A DNA stretch of 64,000 nt, from NCBI GenBank assembly GCA_963782475.1, contig CAWAJW010000016.1:248001-312000 (forward strand), read 5' to 3'. The position numbers were made by a program, and so were the translations under genes. The notes under the pieces were generated by a model. The model saw only the letters and a list, made by a program, of their open reading frames with translations. It made no database searches and was not told the origin of the DNA. Shown here piece by piece: positions 36,718 through 46,085 of this stretch (its first letter is position 1; each line of letters begins with the position of its first letter). The DNA is from CAVQBP01 sp963782475. GTDB lineage: Bacteria; Bacteroidota; Ignavibacteria; Ignavibacteriales; Ignavibacteriaceae.

Positions 36718-39261
36718 TTATTTAAATTTCTTAAACAAATCCTGAATCTTTTTCTCAGCTTTCTTCTGGAGCTGGTTTTTAACTGTGTCGACTTTTTGCT
36801 CAACCTGTTTCTGAACCTCCTGCTTTTTTTCTTCAACTTTTTGATTTACTTCCTGTTTAACTGTCTCTTCTACTTGTTTGGTGACTTCCTTAGCTGCTTC
36901 TCCTCCGCTGAAAGCCAGGCTCGGAGAATCTATTTTCCCTTTGATCAGCACATCAACTTTAACATTGTTAGATGACATTGCAGTAACATTCTTTTTTAAT
37001 AAGCTGCTAACTGCCTGATTCACACTGCTTTGTAATTTCCCTGCAGGGATATTAATTCCCATATTATAATCGAGTGATTTATCAATTCCATTGGAGCCGG
37101 CCAGGGTTACATCATAATTACTAACCTTGTAATTAACCGGTGATAAATAAAATCTTCCGTTTTCAATTTTATATGTGGTAGCAACATTATTCAAAGTAGG
37201 ATTTGATAACTCAGATATTTTTAATTTATCCCCGATTAACTGGAAAGGCTTAAATCCATTTATTTCTGCGTGGGAGATATCAAGGCTGCCTTTGCTGTTG
37301 AATGAATTCCAATTAGGAAGCATTCCATCGGTTAAAGCAGATGTTAAATTCATTTTTGAACTGAATGTACCCTTTACATATTGAGCCATCGGTACAAATT
37401 GTTTGACAGTTATAAAACTTTTATAAGTATTTTGAATATTAAATTTATTTATATTCATGTTGAATGAAATATCAGGTTTATCGCCTTTAGTATCATAATA
37501 GCCGCTTGCAGTAAAAGAGCCTCCTAATAAATCAGCAGTCAGGTTACTTAAGCTTAACCGCTGGTTTTTTAATTCAATAGCTCCTTTTACATTTTCCATC
37601 GTCAGATTATCGTAAATTAATTTTTTAAAGCTAGCATTTGCAGTAAAGTTAATATTCTCAGGTAAATCGACAGCTTTTATTTTTGCAGTGTCGGTTTTCT
37701 GCTCCCCTTCACTCATAAACGGATTAACATCAAAATAGTTTGAAGATAAATTTAATCTGCCGTCTAAGATCCCATTACTCAGTAAATAGGAAACGACATT
37801 ATTTAAATCTCCATCCGCTTTTAAATCGCTTTTGCCTAAAATCATATTAAAATTTGCCAGTTTAAAACTTTTAGGTGTAAGATTTAAAGATCCGTTTGTT
37901 ATCTTAATTTCTTCCGGGCTGTTTGTCCCCTGATATATAATATTGCTTACTGAAATATTACCTGAAGCATTGATATTTTCATACTGTTTATTTTTAACAC
38001 CTGCAAGATTCCCGTTTATTGAGAAATCCGTATTAATAATTCCCTCCAGTTTATTAACATTCTCAAGATGAACAGCATCTTTTAACTGGCTTAAATTTAT
38101 CTTCCCTTTCATAGAAGCGTCAACATAAGGACCTGTTTGCGGCTGTTTAACAAGGATTTTTGCATCGAAAGGCTCCTTTCCTAATTCCAAATGAAATTTT
38201 TTAATATCAATTATTGTATTATCGGGACTGCCGCCGGGATTATCGATAGCAAGATCAATATTTACATTATTTACAGGAGTGGGGAGTTTAGGATATTGGA
38301 ACATTCCGTTATCAACTTTCAGAGCTATATTAAATCCCGGTAAATGATTTTCACTATAAATGCCGTTTATATTTCCGCCGAAAGATAATTTGCCTGAAGA
38401 TTTTAAATCATTAAAATTTTGAGAATAAATTGCAGGTACTAAAGAAATGAAATCTTTAAAATCGGTTTGAGGAGATTCAAATTTTAGATTAATAATTGTG
38501 CTCTTATCCTTATTCTGAACTGAGCCGTCAAATTTTAGTTTTAAATTATTTATACTAAGCTCATTTTCTTTTAAAGTAAATTTTTTTGCAGGGACATCGG
38601 CGTTTAGAGTTAGGTTCAGAGCTGCTTTTACTTTGTTTAAATATGCAATCCCTTTATTTTCGAAAGTCAATTCATCAATCGTAGTTTTAGTATCAATATT
38701 AAAATTATCCTGTGTAAAATCTCCGCTTCCGCTGTGATTTAGATTTTTCATAGCTACAACCATCCCGGATGTCTGATCTATATAAGCTATATTCGCATTA
38801 TTTATTGAATAACTTTGAAGAGCAACATTGAAATTTGATTTTGAGGTGTCAGCGGATTTACCTGTTGATTCATAAATATTATAATTTGCCGTGCTATCCT
38901 TTAAGACATAAATATATATATTAGGCTTATCAACGCTCAATCCTTTTATAACAATTTGACCGCCAAAAACCGCTTTCCAGATATCAACTGTTGTTTTAAA
39001 AGAATTTGCACTCAATAAAGTATCTCCTTCAAAAGGAGCTTTATTTACCACTGAAATATTATTGATCGATAAAGTAAAATCGGGAAAATGTTCAAACATA
39101 TTCAAACCGACGCTGCTGAAATTCAATGTTGCAGTAATTTTTTTGTTCACTTCTTTTTTAACAATCCCTTCTATTTCACCTTTGAAAAAAAGAGGTAAAA
39201 CCAGCATAAGAATAATTATTACTATAAAGATTATCCCGATAATTTTTAAGAATTTTTTCAT
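36718..39261 (-). CDS. AsmA-family envelope protein
   Basis: An 847-residue protein with one N-terminal membrane helix (about 5-26), a repeating beta-groove body and a C-terminal coiled coil (about 785-847, rich in K, E, Q: EVTKQVEETVKQEVNQKVEE). The opening IEGIVKKEVNKKITATLNFSSVGLNMFEHFPDFTLSINNISV is typical of AsmA proteins of Bacteroidota, and VDIWKAVFGGQIVIKGLSVDKPNI belongs to the same domain. AsmA-like proteins form bridges thought to carry phospholipid between membranes. The coiled-coil tail is an addition relative to E. coli AsmA. It is convergent with the LytTR gene and flanked by the inverted-repeat element. Confidence 0.85.
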   Translation of the reverse strand: MKKFLKIIGIIFIVIIILMLVLPLFFKGEIEGIVKKEVNKKITATLNFSSVGLNMFEHFPDFTLSINNISVVNKAPFEGDTLLSANSFKTTVDIWKAVFGGQIVIKGLSVDKPNIYIYVLKDSTANYNIYESTGKSADTSKSNFNVALQSYSINNANIAYIDQTSGMVVAMKNLNHSGSGDFTQDNFNIDTKTTIDELTFENKGIAYLNKVKAALNLTLNADVPAKKFTLKENELSINNLKLKFDGSVQNKDKSTIINLKFESPQTDFKDFISLVPAIYSQNFNDLKSSGKLSFGGNINGIYSENHLPGFNIALKVDNGMFQYPKLPTPVNNVNIDLAIDNPGGSPDNTIIDIKKFHLELGKEPFDAKILVKQPQTGPYVDASMKGKINLSQLKDAVHLENVNKLEGIINTDFSINGNLAGVKNKQYENINASGNISVSNIIYQGTNSPEEIKITNGSLNLTPKSFKLANFNMILGKSDLKADGDLNNVVSYLLSNGILDGRLNLSSNYFDVNPFMSEGEQKTDTAKIKAVDLPENINFTANASFKKLIYDNLTMENVKGAIELKNQRLSLSNLTADLLGGSFTASGYYDTKGDKPDISFNMNINKFNIQNTYKSFITVKQFVPMAQYVKGTFSSKMNLTSALTDGMLPNWNSFNSKGSLDISHAEINGFKPFQLIGDKLKISELSNPTLNNVATTYKIENGRFYLSPVNYKVSNYDVTLAGSNGIDKSLDYNMGINIPAGKLQSSVNQAVSSLLKKNVTAMSSNNVKVDVLIKGKIDSPSLAFSGGEAAKEVTKQVEETVKQEVNQKVEEKKQEVQKQVEQKVDTVKNQLQKKAEKKIQDLFKKFK

Positions 39262-39316
39262 AACGATTTTCTTTTAATGTTGAATAAAAAAATGACGAAT
39301 AGACCTTTGCATAATG

Positions 39317-39354
39317 GATAATATTTATTGGAAAAAATTTGAATAAATATTATC
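39317..39354. repeat. Perfect 13-base inverted repeat between doxX and the asmA-like gene
   Basis: GATAATATTTATT (39317-39329) and its exact complement at 39342-39354 are separated by 12 bases. It lies downstream of doxX and 56 bases upstream of the AsmA start (both minus strand). There is no T tract, so it may be an operator or a weak hairpin rather than a terminator. Confidence 0.5.
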
Positions 39355-39387
39355 TTGAATAATCAACCGGTACGGTAATTAAAGCTT

Positions 39388-39828
39388 TTATTTATCTTTT
39401 CGTTTTGATAAATAATTATCTACGGAAATAGAGCCTGAACCGTAAAAAAGAACAAATAACACTAAGGCAAGAATAAGAACTAAATATCCCAATTCCGAAT
39501 TTAATGCGAACAAATTCTGGTGATAATCTATAAAAATTATTGAAAGAACTACAACAGGTAACTGAAATAAAACAATCCACCTTGTTAATAGTCCGACAGC
39601 AATAAACAGTCCGCCGGCTAAATCAAAAGCAATAACATATTGCGAAGATAAACTGAAAGTAAAAAGATCTATATTGCTTTTTTCCATCATCTGGATTACT
39701 TGTTCTCTATGTTCAATAAGAGCCGCACCTTTTATGATAAAGATGATGCCTAAAATAATCCTCAATAAATCGATCCATTTGGGATGATGATGATCGGCCC
39801 ATGATTCAACTTTTAATATTGCATTCAT
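39388..39828 (-). CDS. DoxX-family membrane protein
   Basis: A 146-residue protein with four membrane helices and the DoxX pattern LLRIILGIIFIIKGAALI at the start, AFDLAGGLFIAVGLLTRW in the middle. The function of the family is poorly defined; members take part in redox or quinone-related respiration and stress. It lies just downstream of a broken two-component pair on the same strand, so it may have belonged to that regulon. Confidence 0.82.
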   Translation of the reverse strand: MNAILKVESWADHHHPKWIDLLRIILGIIFIIKGAALIEHREQVIQMMEKSNIDLFTFSLSSQYVIAFDLAGGLFIAVGLLTRWIVLFQLPVVVLSIIFIDYHQNLFALNSELGYLVLILALVLFVLFYGSGSISVDNYLSKRKDK

Positions 39829-39927
39829 ATTACCTCCCCGTAAAATACTCTGATAATGTAATTAAATTTAATAAAATTATAAAGACAATTTAAGTAAGTA
39901 CATGGACTACTTTTATTTCGCTGCAGG

Positions 39928-41359
39928 CTAAACAGTTGTTAAAATAATGTAAAATTCCGTTTCTTTCCCCGGTTCCGATATTACATTAACTTCCCCGTTG
40001 TGCCAATTAATTATTGATTTAACAACCGAAAGACCTAATCCAACTCCCCCTGTACCCCGGTTTCTAGAAGATTCAATTCTGTAAAACCTGTCAAATATTT
40101 TTGGCAATACTTCAGGGAGAATTCCTTCACCTTTATTAATAACAGATATTTTAACTTTCTTATTTTGAATTGATTCGGTTTTTATAGTAACGGTTTGGTT
40201 TTCATATCCATATTTAACAGCATTTTCAATCAAATTAGTAATAGCTGATCTGATAAGCTCACATCAATTTCTACATTTACATCTGAGATTCAATTCCATT
40301 GACAAACAAATATTTTTTTCTTTTCCCAAGTTTTTCAAAGGTGATACTACATCATTTATAAATTGATTTAGTCTAATTTTTTCTTTATTAAGTTTAATTA
40401 AAGAATGATCGAATTTGGATATGAAAAAAAGCTTGTCAACAATACTTATTAATCTTAATGTTTCTTCATAATTGCTAATGAGTATTTGCCTGTATTCTTC
40501 GGAAGTTTTTGGAGATCTCAAAGCAATTTCAATTTCTCCTCTTAAAATAGTAAGCGGAGTTTTTAATTCATGTGAAGCTGAAATGGAAAATTGGTTCATA
40601 TACTGGATGGAATTTTTTATTCTCAGAATCATTTCGTTCATCTTTTTTACAAGGCGGCCGTATTCGTCCTTAAATTCTTCTCCTTCAATTTTTTCATTCT
40701 AAATTTTGAGTAGTTATTTCTTCAGTCTTTTTGATTATATGATCAATCCTGGATAATGATTTGGCGGAAATAATGTAACCTCCTAGAATTGAAAAAAAGA
40801 AAAAGACGGGAGCAATTATAACAAATATCTCCGCCAGGCTCTGCAGTGTTTCACCTATATGATGCAAAGGGAATGCTACAATAATATTATACTGATCCTT
40901 ATTTAGAACTGCAGCTCTCATTTTATAATCCGATAAAGTCGTATCTGAAAATGTAAACATCTCAAGGTTTTTACTTTCGGAATTTGAAATATCAATTGAA
41001 TGAGCCCTTAAATTTTCAGTTTTGAAAATTGAATGATCATTTAATTTTACCTGGACAAAAGTATTCCTGGGATTCAAAATAACCGCATCAAAAATAAGAT
41101 CATATACAAAATCTTCCTGGGAGGCATAAACCGAGTCGGGTTGAAAATGCGTAAGATTAAATTTTTTATCCTGAACGAAATTATATATTGATTCAGCCTG
41201 CCGCTTTAATGAAGTATCCAGTTGATGATACATGCTGTCCCCGAGGTAAAAATAGACCAGTATACCTATAACAATTTCGAGTAAAAGAAACAATAAAGAA
41301 TACCATAGCGTAGTTTTAAAACGGGTGGTTCTAATATAAGATTTTAGATTGGTAATCAT
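39928..41359 (-). pseudogene. Membrane sensor histidine kinase (CusS/OmpR-partner type), broken by frameshifts
   Basis: Three pieces together make one kinase. 41359-40694 encodes two membrane helices around a periplasmic domain and the start of HAMP (SRIDHIIKKTEEITTQNL). 40641-40264 encodes HisKA (SASHELKTPLTILRGEIE). 40233-39928 encodes the ATPase end (IENAVKYGYE, GTGGVGLGLSVVKSI). A base added near 40698 shifts the frame inside HAMP; skipping it gives NEKIEGEEFKDEYGRLVKKMNEM, which joins smoothly to piece two. A second base added near 40285 and one lost near 40259 shift a ~25-base stretch and create a stop before the ATPase domain. As written no functional kinase is made. Its partner regulator upstream is also frameshifted. 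Confidence 0.85.
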
Positions 41360-41437
41360 ATAAAATTCCGGTGAAAGGAAATATTATTTGTTTATCCGGA
41401 AAATGGTTAACATGACTATCAATAAGATCCATAGCAT

Positions 41438-42110
41438 CTATTCATCCTTGATCATGTATCCAATGCCTCTTACAGTATTAAGAAGCTGAGTTTCAAAACC
41501 TTTATCAATTTTATTCCGAAGTTTGTTAATATAAACATCAATTACATTTGTATCAGTGTCAAAGTGATAGTCATAAACATGTTCGGTAAGAATAGTTCGA
41601 GAAATGATTTTGTTCTTATTTCTGTATTAAGTATTCCAGTATTGCATATTCTTTGGGAGTTAAAGCAATTTCATTCCCGTTTCTTAATACTTTGTGTGTC
41701 TGAGTATCAAGAACTAAATCTCCGGCTTTAAGATCGGTAGATTTATTAGCGGATATTCTTCTCAGCAGAGCTCTTACGCGGGCTACAAGTTCTTCAAATG
41801 AAAATGGTTTAGTTAAATAATCGTCTGCGCCTAAATTAAGGCCTTCAATTTTATCTGTTAATGAACTCTTTGCAGTTAGAAATAAAACCGGGGTCTGAAC
41901 ATTTTCCGATCTTAATTCTTTTAAAATTGTAAAGCCGTCCTTCAGCGGAAGCATTATATCCAGTATGATCAAATCATATTCTTCAGTTAAAGCAAGGCGG
42001 AATCCTTCTCTTCCGTCAAAGGCAGTGTCGACGGAATAATATTCTTCTTCCAAACCCTTTTTTATGAAAGAAGCAACTTTCTTTTCATCTTCAACAACTA
42101 AAATTCTCAC
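41438..42110 (-). pseudogene. OmpR/PhoB-family response regulator, frameshifted in the DNA-binding domain
   Basis: The intact part (42110-41616) holds the receiver with Glu7/Asp8, acceptor Asp51 (LIILDIMLPLKDG) and KPFSFEEL, and the first half of the winged-helix domain (VLRNGNEIALTPKEYAILEYLIQ). A one-base shift near 41616-41625 brings a stop. The other frame continues exactly as the family should (RNKNKIISRTILTEHVYDYHF, then DVYINKLRNKID and VRGIGYMIKDE) to TAG at 41438-41440. The full-length product would be about 223 residues. It stands directly upstream of the equally damaged kinase. Confidence 0.85.
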
Positions 42111-42122
42111 ATAGTAAAATTA

Positions 42123-42151
42123 TAAAAAAAAAGGAGAGTTAAAAACTCTCC
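42123..42151 (-). terminator. Rho-independent terminator after the Lys-rich gene (minus strand)
   Basis: On the minus strand GGAGAGTT pairs with AACTCTCC (plus-strand 42133-42140 and 42144-42151) and is followed by about ten T residues (42123-42132). It separates the Lys-rich gene from the response-regulator gene. Confidence 0.9.
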
Positions 42152-42179
42152 TCCATCTTATAATGAAAAACAAATGAAC

Positions 42180-42506
42180 CTATTGTTCAGATTTTGGTGT
42201 CTCTTTTTTTGAATTTTTCGAAGTCTTGCTTGTCTTTGCGGATGATTTAGGAGATTTAGTCTTAGTTTTAGATGTTTTTGTCATTTTATGAACTTTATGA
42301 TGATTTGCAGAGGCAACCTGCTTTTTGCTTTTCATTGCTGATGTATCTTTCTTTTGCATATCGGCAGTTTTACCGGTTGTGCTTTTCTTTACCATCTGAG
42401 TAGTTTGTGCTTTTTTGGTTGTTTTTCCTTTTGCATAAGATGAGTTCCCTATTCCCAAAACAAAGAAGGATAGAGCAATAACTAATGCAATAAATCGGGT
42501 TTTCAT
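42180..42506 (-). CDS. Small exported Lys/Thr/Ser-rich protein
   Basis: A 108-residue protein with a signal peptide (MKTRFIALVIALSFFVLGIGNSSYA) and a very basic, low-complexity mature part rich in K, T and S with almost no hydrophobic residues (KTSKTKTKSPKSSAKTSK). It is probably disordered. Composition resembles histone-H1-like tails, but the signal peptide says it is exported. It sits just upstream of a decayed two-component pair, where such systems often control small exported stress proteins. I cannot assign a function. Confidence 0.65.
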   Translation of the reverse strand: MKTRFIALVIALSFFVLGIGNSSYAKGKTTKKAQTTQMVKKSTTGKTADMQKKDTSAMKSKKQVASANHHKVHKMTKTSKTKTKSPKSSAKTSKTSKNSKKETPKSEQ

Positions 42507-42729
42507 TTTATCTCCTTGAGGTTATTTTTTAATAAAATGATATTTCAAATTGACAGATTAAACATATCTTAAATAGATTAAGAGAATCTTAATTATTGAT
42601 TAATGTTTTTTAATTTATTGCGGGTATTCTAAAGGCTTAAAACTATTATAGCCTGAATGTAGACTTTCTTTACATTGGAACAATTTATTATATTTAACTT
42701 AATAAAATTGAAATAAGCATGTAAATAAT

Positions 42730-44739
42730 ATGTATGAAGTAATAAGCAAAACAAAAAGATACTGTAATAGTCTAACTATATTTTCGAGATATAAAACAAG
42801 AGAGGTTTATGTTGGTGACATTCCATGCGGCGGGAATAATCCCATAAGAATTCAATCAATGACGATTACCGATACAATGGATACTAAAGCAACAGTTGAA
42901 CAGACAATACGAATGGTTGAATCTGGCTGCGATTATGTCCGGATTACTGCTCCCAGCAAGCTGGAAGCACAAAACCTGCAAAACATTAAGAATGAATTAC
43001 TGTCAAGAGGCTTCAATGTGCCGCTCATTGCAGACATTCACTTTACACCCAATGCTGCAGAAATAGCAGCCAGGATAGTCGAGAAAGTTAGAGTTAATCC
43101 CGGTAATTATGCTGATAGAAAAAAATTTCAGACAATCGAATATACCGATGAAACCTATAGATCTGAATTGGAAAGAATTAGAGTGAAATTTACTCCTCTT
43201 GTAAAAATATGTAAAGAATACGGAACTGCCATGAGAATAGGAACAAATCATGGCTCTCTTTCCGATAGAATTATGAGCCGTTATGGCGACACACCTTTGG
43301 GGATGGTTGAATCAGCTTTAGAATTTGTCAGAATTTGTGAAGACTTAAATTATTATAATATCATTCTTTCCATGAAGGCAAGTAATCCACAGGTCATGGT
43401 GCAGGCATACAGGCTTTTAATAAATAGAATGGAAGATGAAGGAATGAATTATCCCCTGCATCTTGGTGTTACCGAAGCCGGCGGAGGTGAAGACGGCAGG
43501 ATCAAATCTGCTTTGGGAATTGGAACGTTGCTCGAAGACGGGCTTGGCGATACAGTCAGAGTTTCGTTAACCGAAGATCCGGAATTTGAAGCCCCCGTAG
43601 CAATAGATCTTGTGAATAGATATAAAGGGAGAGAAAATCATCAGCCTATAAAGCCTATTGAAGAGCCCTCTTTTAATCCTTTTGAATATGAAAAAAGACA
43701 TTCTAATCAAACTGCATTTATCGGCGGAGCTAATGTTCCCAAAGTAATAACCGATTACAGCATAAGAGATATAAATAGTCAAAAAGATCTTGAAGATGTC
43801 GGTTATTTTTATAATCATGAAACTGATAAATGGAATATGAGCGATAATGCTCCGGACATAATTTACCTTGGTAATAAGGAGATCCATTTTAATATTCCTA
43901 ACGGACTGCATCCGGTGTATAACTTTAATTATTGGCAGAGGCTTGAAAATAAATCAAATAAATTTCCGTTATTTAATGCAGACGAATATCTGAAAGCTAA
44001 AGAAAAATCCGGTACGCTTAATTTTATATTATTCGATATACATGACCTATCCAGTGCATTTATAAATCAGGTTAAAAAGGATACTACAGTTGTATTAGTT
44101 CTTGAAACCAATAACCTTCACGGGATGGCTGAGCAAAGGAGAGCTTTTTTTGATTTATTACAAAACGAAATTAAAAACCCGGTTATTATTAAAAGAAGTT
44201 ATTCAGATATCAATTTAGATCAGTTAATGCTCTTCAGCTCTACAGATTTCGGATCGTTATTGATTGATGGTTATGGTGATGGAGTTTGGACTGAAATTAA
44301 AAATATTAATGATAAACATAGTAATAATTCTAATGGAGATACTCTGATTAGAAACCTTGTTAAAAAAGAATCGAAAGAAAAGCTTATTAACAGAATACTC
44401 TTTGGTATTTTACAGGCAGCAAGAGTAAGAATTTCAAAAACCGAATATATTGCCTGCCCTTCCTGTGGAAGAACTCTTTTTGATCTTCAGGAAACTACTG
44501 AAATGATCAGAAAAAGGACAGGTCATCTAAAAGGAGTTAAAATTGCAATTATGGGTTGTATTGTAAATGGTCCCGGGGAAATGGCAGATGCTGATTATGG
44601 GTATGTCGGTTCTGGTGTGGGGAAAATCACATTATATAGAGAGAAGAATGTGGTAAAAAGAAATGTCCCGGCAAAAAATGCAGTTGATACATTAATTGAA
44701 TTAATTAAAGAGGACGGTAATTGGATAGAACAAAATTAA
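42730..44739 (+). CDS. ispG: 4-hydroxy-3-methylbut-2-enyl-diphosphate synthase, long Bacteroidota-type
   Basis: A 669-residue iron-sulfur enzyme of the MEP pathway that turns methylerythritol cyclodiphosphate into HMBPP. The TIM barrel begins PIRIQSMTITDTMDTKATVEQ and has VRVNPGNYADRK and HLGVTEAGGGEDGR. The C-terminal 4Fe-4S domain supplies C576 and C579 (CPSCGR) and C610 (MGCIVNGPGE). Between barrel and cluster domain lies a ~230-residue insert (about 305-540), as in Bacteroidota, Chlamydia and plant enzymes, explaining the length compared with about 370 residues in E. coli. It is monocistronic with a strong terminator. dxr at 31840 is its pathway partner. Confidence 0.96.
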   Translation: MYEVISKTKRYCNSLTIFSRYKTREVYVGDIPCGGNNPIRIQSMTITDTMDTKATVEQTIRMVESGCDYVRITAPSKLEAQNLQNIKNELLSRGFNVPLIADIHFTPNAAEIAARIVEKVRVNPGNYADRKKFQTIEYTDETYRSELERIRVKFTPLVKICKEYGTAMRIGTNHGSLSDRIMSRYGDTPLGMVESALEFVRICEDLNYYNIILSMKASNPQVMVQAYRLLINRMEDEGMNYPLHLGVTEAGGGEDGRIKSALGIGTLLEDGLGDTVRVSLTEDPEFEAPVAIDLVNRYKGRENHQPIKPIEEPSFNPFEYEKRHSNQTAFIGGANVPKVITDYSIRDINSQKDLEDVGYFYNHETDKWNMSDNAPDIIYLGNKEIHFNIPNGLHPVYNFNYWQRLENKSNKFPLFNADEYLKAKEKSGTLNFILFDIHDLSSAFINQVKKDTTVVLVLETNNLHGMAEQRRAFFDLLQNEIKNPVIIKRSYSDINLDQLMLFSSTDFGSLLIDGYGDGVWTEIKNINDKHSNNSNGDTLIRNLVKKESKEKLINRILFGILQAARVRISKTEYIACPSCGRTLFDLQETTEMIRKRTGHLKGVKIAIMGCIVNGPGEMADADYGYVGSGVGKITLYREKNVVKRNVPAKNAVDTLIELIKEDGNWIEQN

Positions 44740-44922
44740 TTTTTTTTAATCTACCGAAATTACGTAAAAAAAGAATTTTTTAAAAAGCTCATATTTGTTT
44801 GTTAAAAGTTAAAAGTATATATTTGTTAACTTAACATGGTTGATAAAATTTTTGAAAAGTTAAAATATTTCAGACTTGTTTATGGTTCGTCGATGAATCG
44901 TAACAAATACCTATAAAATTAG

Positions 44923-44959
44923 AAATGCACCCCGATTTACATCGGGGTGCATTTTTTTT
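44923..44959 (+). terminator. Strong terminator after ispG, touching the start of the next gene
   Basis: AAATGCACCCCGAT (44923-44936) pairs perfectly with 44941-44954 around TTAC and runs into a T tract to 44959. The ATG of the nif3-like gene begins at 44962. Confidence 0.92.
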
Positions 44960-44961
44960 GT

Positions 44962-46074
44962 ATGAAATGTAGCGAGATTATTACAAATTTGGAAGAATGG
45001 GCACCAAAAGAAATTGCTTGGCAAAAAGATAATGTAGGTTTACAAGTCGGCTCTGCAGATAGAAAAATAAAAAATATCTTACTTTGCCTTGAGGTTACTT
45101 CAAACGTTATAGATGAAGCGGTAGAAAAAAAATGTAATTTAATTATTTCTCATCATCCGCTGCTTTTTCATCCTTTAAAAAAAGTTGACCTTCTAAAAGA
45201 TAAAAATTCCCAACTGCTTGAAAAGTTAATTAAAAAAGAGATTAACCTTTATTCCGAACATACTAATCTCGACTTTACAAAAGATGGGGTAAGTTTCGAA
45301 CTGGCAAAAATTCTGGGGCTTAAAAATATTGATTTTCTTGTAAAATCGGATTCCAACCAATATAAGCTAATAGTTTTTATTCCTAAAACTCATCTGGATC
45401 TTGTTGCAAATGAATTATTCAAAGCCGGCTGCGGTTTGATAGGAGAATTCAGCACTTGCAACTTTAGAACCAAGGGTGAAGGCAGTTTTAATGGTTCCAG
45501 TAATTCAAATCTTTCAATAGATAAAAAGGAAAATTTTGAAATAATTGATGAATACAGATTGGAAGTTATTCTGGATTCATGGAAGCTAAATTCGGTAATT
45601 AAAGTATTAAGGGATGTGCATCCGTATGAAGAACCGGCTTTTGATATTTACCAGCTAAAAAATCAAAATAGTAATTATGGCGAAGGAGCCGTCGGCGAGT
45701 TTGATGATTATTTACCTTTTAATGAATTCTTATCCCTGGTTTCAAAAAAATTAAAAGCAAAAGGATTTAGATATGTGAAAGGACCGCATGATAAAATAAA
45801 AAGAGTAGCTGTCTGCGGAGGTTCCGGCGGAGAATATATCCCCGATGCTGTTAAATCCGGTGCCGATGCTTATATAACTGCCGATATCAAGTATCATAGT
45901 TTTCACGATGCTGACGGGGAGATTCTTTTAATTGATGCCGGCCATTATGAAACTGAAATTCATTCTTTGAATGAAGTGGAGAGAAGAATAAAAATTTTTC
46001 TCAATAAAAAAGAGAATATAAAAGTTTTTAAGTATAGTAAATCAACAAACCCTATTATTTTTTTTAACTATTAA
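44962..46074 (+). CDS. Nif3-like dinuclear metal-centre protein
   Basis: A 370-residue member of the NIF3/YqfO/GTP cyclohydrolase I type 2-like family, in the long form with an inserted middle domain. Metal-binding HH in NLIISHHPLLFHPLK, the acidic/His segment SEHTNLDF and the C-terminal DAGHYETE are present. The biochemical role of the family is uncertain. The ATG at 44962 is chosen because an upstream in-frame GTG (44947) lies inside the terminator stem. It is followed 11 bases later by the zinc-ribbon coiled-coil gene, its frequent partner in other bacteria. Confidence 0.88.
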   Translation: MKCSEIITNLEEWAPKEIAWQKDNVGLQVGSADRKIKNILLCLEVTSNVIDEAVEKKCNLIISHHPLLFHPLKKVDLLKDKNSQLLEKLIKKEINLYSEHTNLDFTKDGVSFELAKILGLKNIDFLVKSDSNQYKLIVFIPKTHLDLVANELFKAGCGLIGEFSTCNFRTKGEGSFNGSSNSNLSIDKKENFEIIDEYRLEVILDSWKLNSVIKVLRDVHPYEEPAFDIYQLKNQNSNYGEGAVGEFDDYLPFNEFLSLVSKKLKAKGFRYVKGPHDKIKRVAVCGGSGGEYIPDAVKSGADAYITADIKYHSFHDADGEILLIDAGHYETEIHSLNEVERRIKIFLNKKENIKVFKYSKSTNPIIFFNY

Positions 46075-46085
46075 GGAGCAATGAA

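Noticed and set aside
36673..36975. Hydrophobic Phe/Leu-rich open frame on the plus strand
   Set aside because: It is the antisense of the Lys/Gln/Glu-rich coiled-coil end of the AsmA-like gene; composition follows from that, and there is no ribosome site.
42672..44739. Suspicion that the ispG gene was fused to another gene because of its length
   Set aside because: The middle insert is the normal feature of Bacteroidota, Chlamydia and plant IspG; barrel and cluster domains are in order.
44947..44961. GTG start giving five extra residues to the nif3-like protein
   Set aside because: It lies inside the ispG terminator stem and the extension has no match to family N-termini.
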